Positions 24,187-24,457 of a DNA stretch of 24,457 nucleotides are shown one piece after another. Each line of letters starts with the position of its first letter. The stretch's first letter is position 1. The notes under the pieces are model-generated. The model saw nothing but the letters and a program-made list of their open reading frames with translations, had not been told where the DNA came from and did not search any database. Made by a program: the position numbers and the translations under genes. Origin of the DNA: SLRI01 sp964393275 (GTDB taxonomy: Bacteria; Pseudomonadota; Alphaproteobacteria; Geminicoccales; Geminicoccaceae); the NCBI GenBank assembly GCA_964393275.1, contig CAYMTA010000064.1, positions 1 through 24,457 on the forward strand, in the 5' to 3' direction.

Positions 24187-24440
24187 ATATGGAACGTTTA
24201 CCGAAGGATGAGCTTCGGTGGCTCGGCCAAGCTGTCTGGCGGTGGGACGGCAACCTGGAGGGTCTGGAGGCGGCTCTACCGGTTTTCGCTATCGAGCCTC
24301 TCGTGTACGAGCACGCACTTAACGAGTATCTTAGCCTCATCATTCGTGAGCCGGTGGCAAACGATGACCGCCGAGTGCCCGTTTCGACGGTCTCAAAGCG
24401 GTACCTGATTATCCACGAATTTCGTCATCAGATGTGCTAG
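24183..24440 (+). CDS. Small unknown protein following the methyltransferase
   Basis: An 85-aa open frame whose ATG overlaps the methyltransferase stop (ATGA at 24183-24186) and which ends at TAG 24438-24440. It is acidic-to-neutral with a WLGQAVWRWDGNLEGLEAAL helix and no known motif. I cannot assign a family. It is more AT-rich than the methyltransferase end. It may be a genuine small subunit translated with the methyltransferase, or the first part of a larger gene broken by a frameshift or stop; the window ends 17 bases later, so this cannot be decided. Confidence 0.5.
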   Translation: MNMERLPKDELRWLGQAVWRWDGNLEGLEAALPVFAIEPLVYEHALNEYLSLIIREPVANDDRRVPVSTVSKRYLIIHEFRHQMC

Positions 24441-24446
24441 ACATCT
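24430..24446. repeat. Short palindrome at the end of the small gene
   Basis: AGATGT (24430-24435) and ACATCT (24441-24446) are perfect 6-bp inverted arms around GCTAG, which holds the stop codon of the small gene. It could be a weak terminator or an operator for a following gene, but the right flank is cut off by the window edge. Confidence 0.4.
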
Positions 24447-24457
24447 CAGATGGTTAG

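Larger units (their letters stand above)
5765..24457. mobile_element. Integrated genomic island / integrative element, left end (runs off the window)
   Basis: The segment starts at the tRNA-Leu remnant, carries an integrase gene pointing inward, then an excisionase-like protein, a replication-type primase/helicase, hypothetical genes, an IS fragment and a defence-type cassette. Core metabolic genes stop at the tRNA remnant. I see no conjugation genes and no second copy of the tRNA 3' sequence in the window, so the right end lies beyond 24457. The accessory defence genes may instead belong to a separate, older insertion next to this one; the IS remnant and gene-free stretch at 13034-14082 could be such a junction. 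Confidence 0.65.

Noticed and set aside
1..24457. CRISPR array
   Set aside because: I found no regularly spaced repeats of 20-40 bases anywhere in the window. The repeats seen are single inverted pairs or short duplications.

Overview
The window is GC-rich (mostly 60-70 % G+C). Gene content points to an alphaproteobacterium, probably Rhodospirillales or Hyphomicrobiales. The clues are a winged-helix/TolB/TPR regulator, an ISXO2-type transposase remnant, a GGFGSGR-type zinc-ribbon protein and DUF4102-type integrase. This assignment is an inference from gene families; there is no rRNA or other marker gene.

Region 1 (1-5764) looks like resident chromosome. After the last codons of an unknown gene, a regulator with an OmpR-type DNA-binding domain, a TolB-like domain and TPR repeats (226-1824, minus) is divergent from a five-gene plus-strand cluster: NAD(P)-binding SDR/NmrA-like protein, chloroperoxidase-like alpha/beta hydrolase, AhpD/carboxymuconolactone-decarboxylase-like protein, four-helix membrane protein and MBL-fold hydrolase. 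The cluster reads as a small detoxification or redox operon, and the divergent regulator is its likely controller.

Region 2 (5765-about 13320) is the integrase end of an integrated element. A degenerate 3' remnant of tRNA-Leu(CAA) on the minus strand marks the probable attachment site. It is followed by repeats, a tyrosine integrase and a co-directional series: unknown protein, AlpA/excisionase-like DNA-binding protein, small Cys/His protein, large primase/helicase-like protein, and a coiled-coil protein. A small membrane protein and a decayed IS1595/ISXO2 transposase fragment follow.

Region 3 (about 13320-15934) starts with roughly 760 bp in which I can support no gene. It continues with three tightly overlapping genes of widespread but uncharacterised families (an HGGxSTGP protein, a GGFGSGR zinc-ribbon protein and a NALKHG protein).

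Region 4 (16072-24457, running off the right edge) is the most interesting part and looks like a defence cassette. It holds a 1020-aa DUF499-type ATPase, a small protein whose start overlaps that gene's stop, a DUF4143-type AAA ATPase with a nuclease-like C-terminus and its own upstream hairpins, a 980-aa DUF1156-type DNA methyltransferase, and a small unknown gene overlapping it. DUF499/DUF1156 pairs are known from defence islands. An effector, typically a helicase or nuclease, would be expected beyond the right edge. The embedded DUF4143-type ATPase, abrupt composition changes and a low-GC patch inside the methyltransferase suggest a mosaic or variant system.
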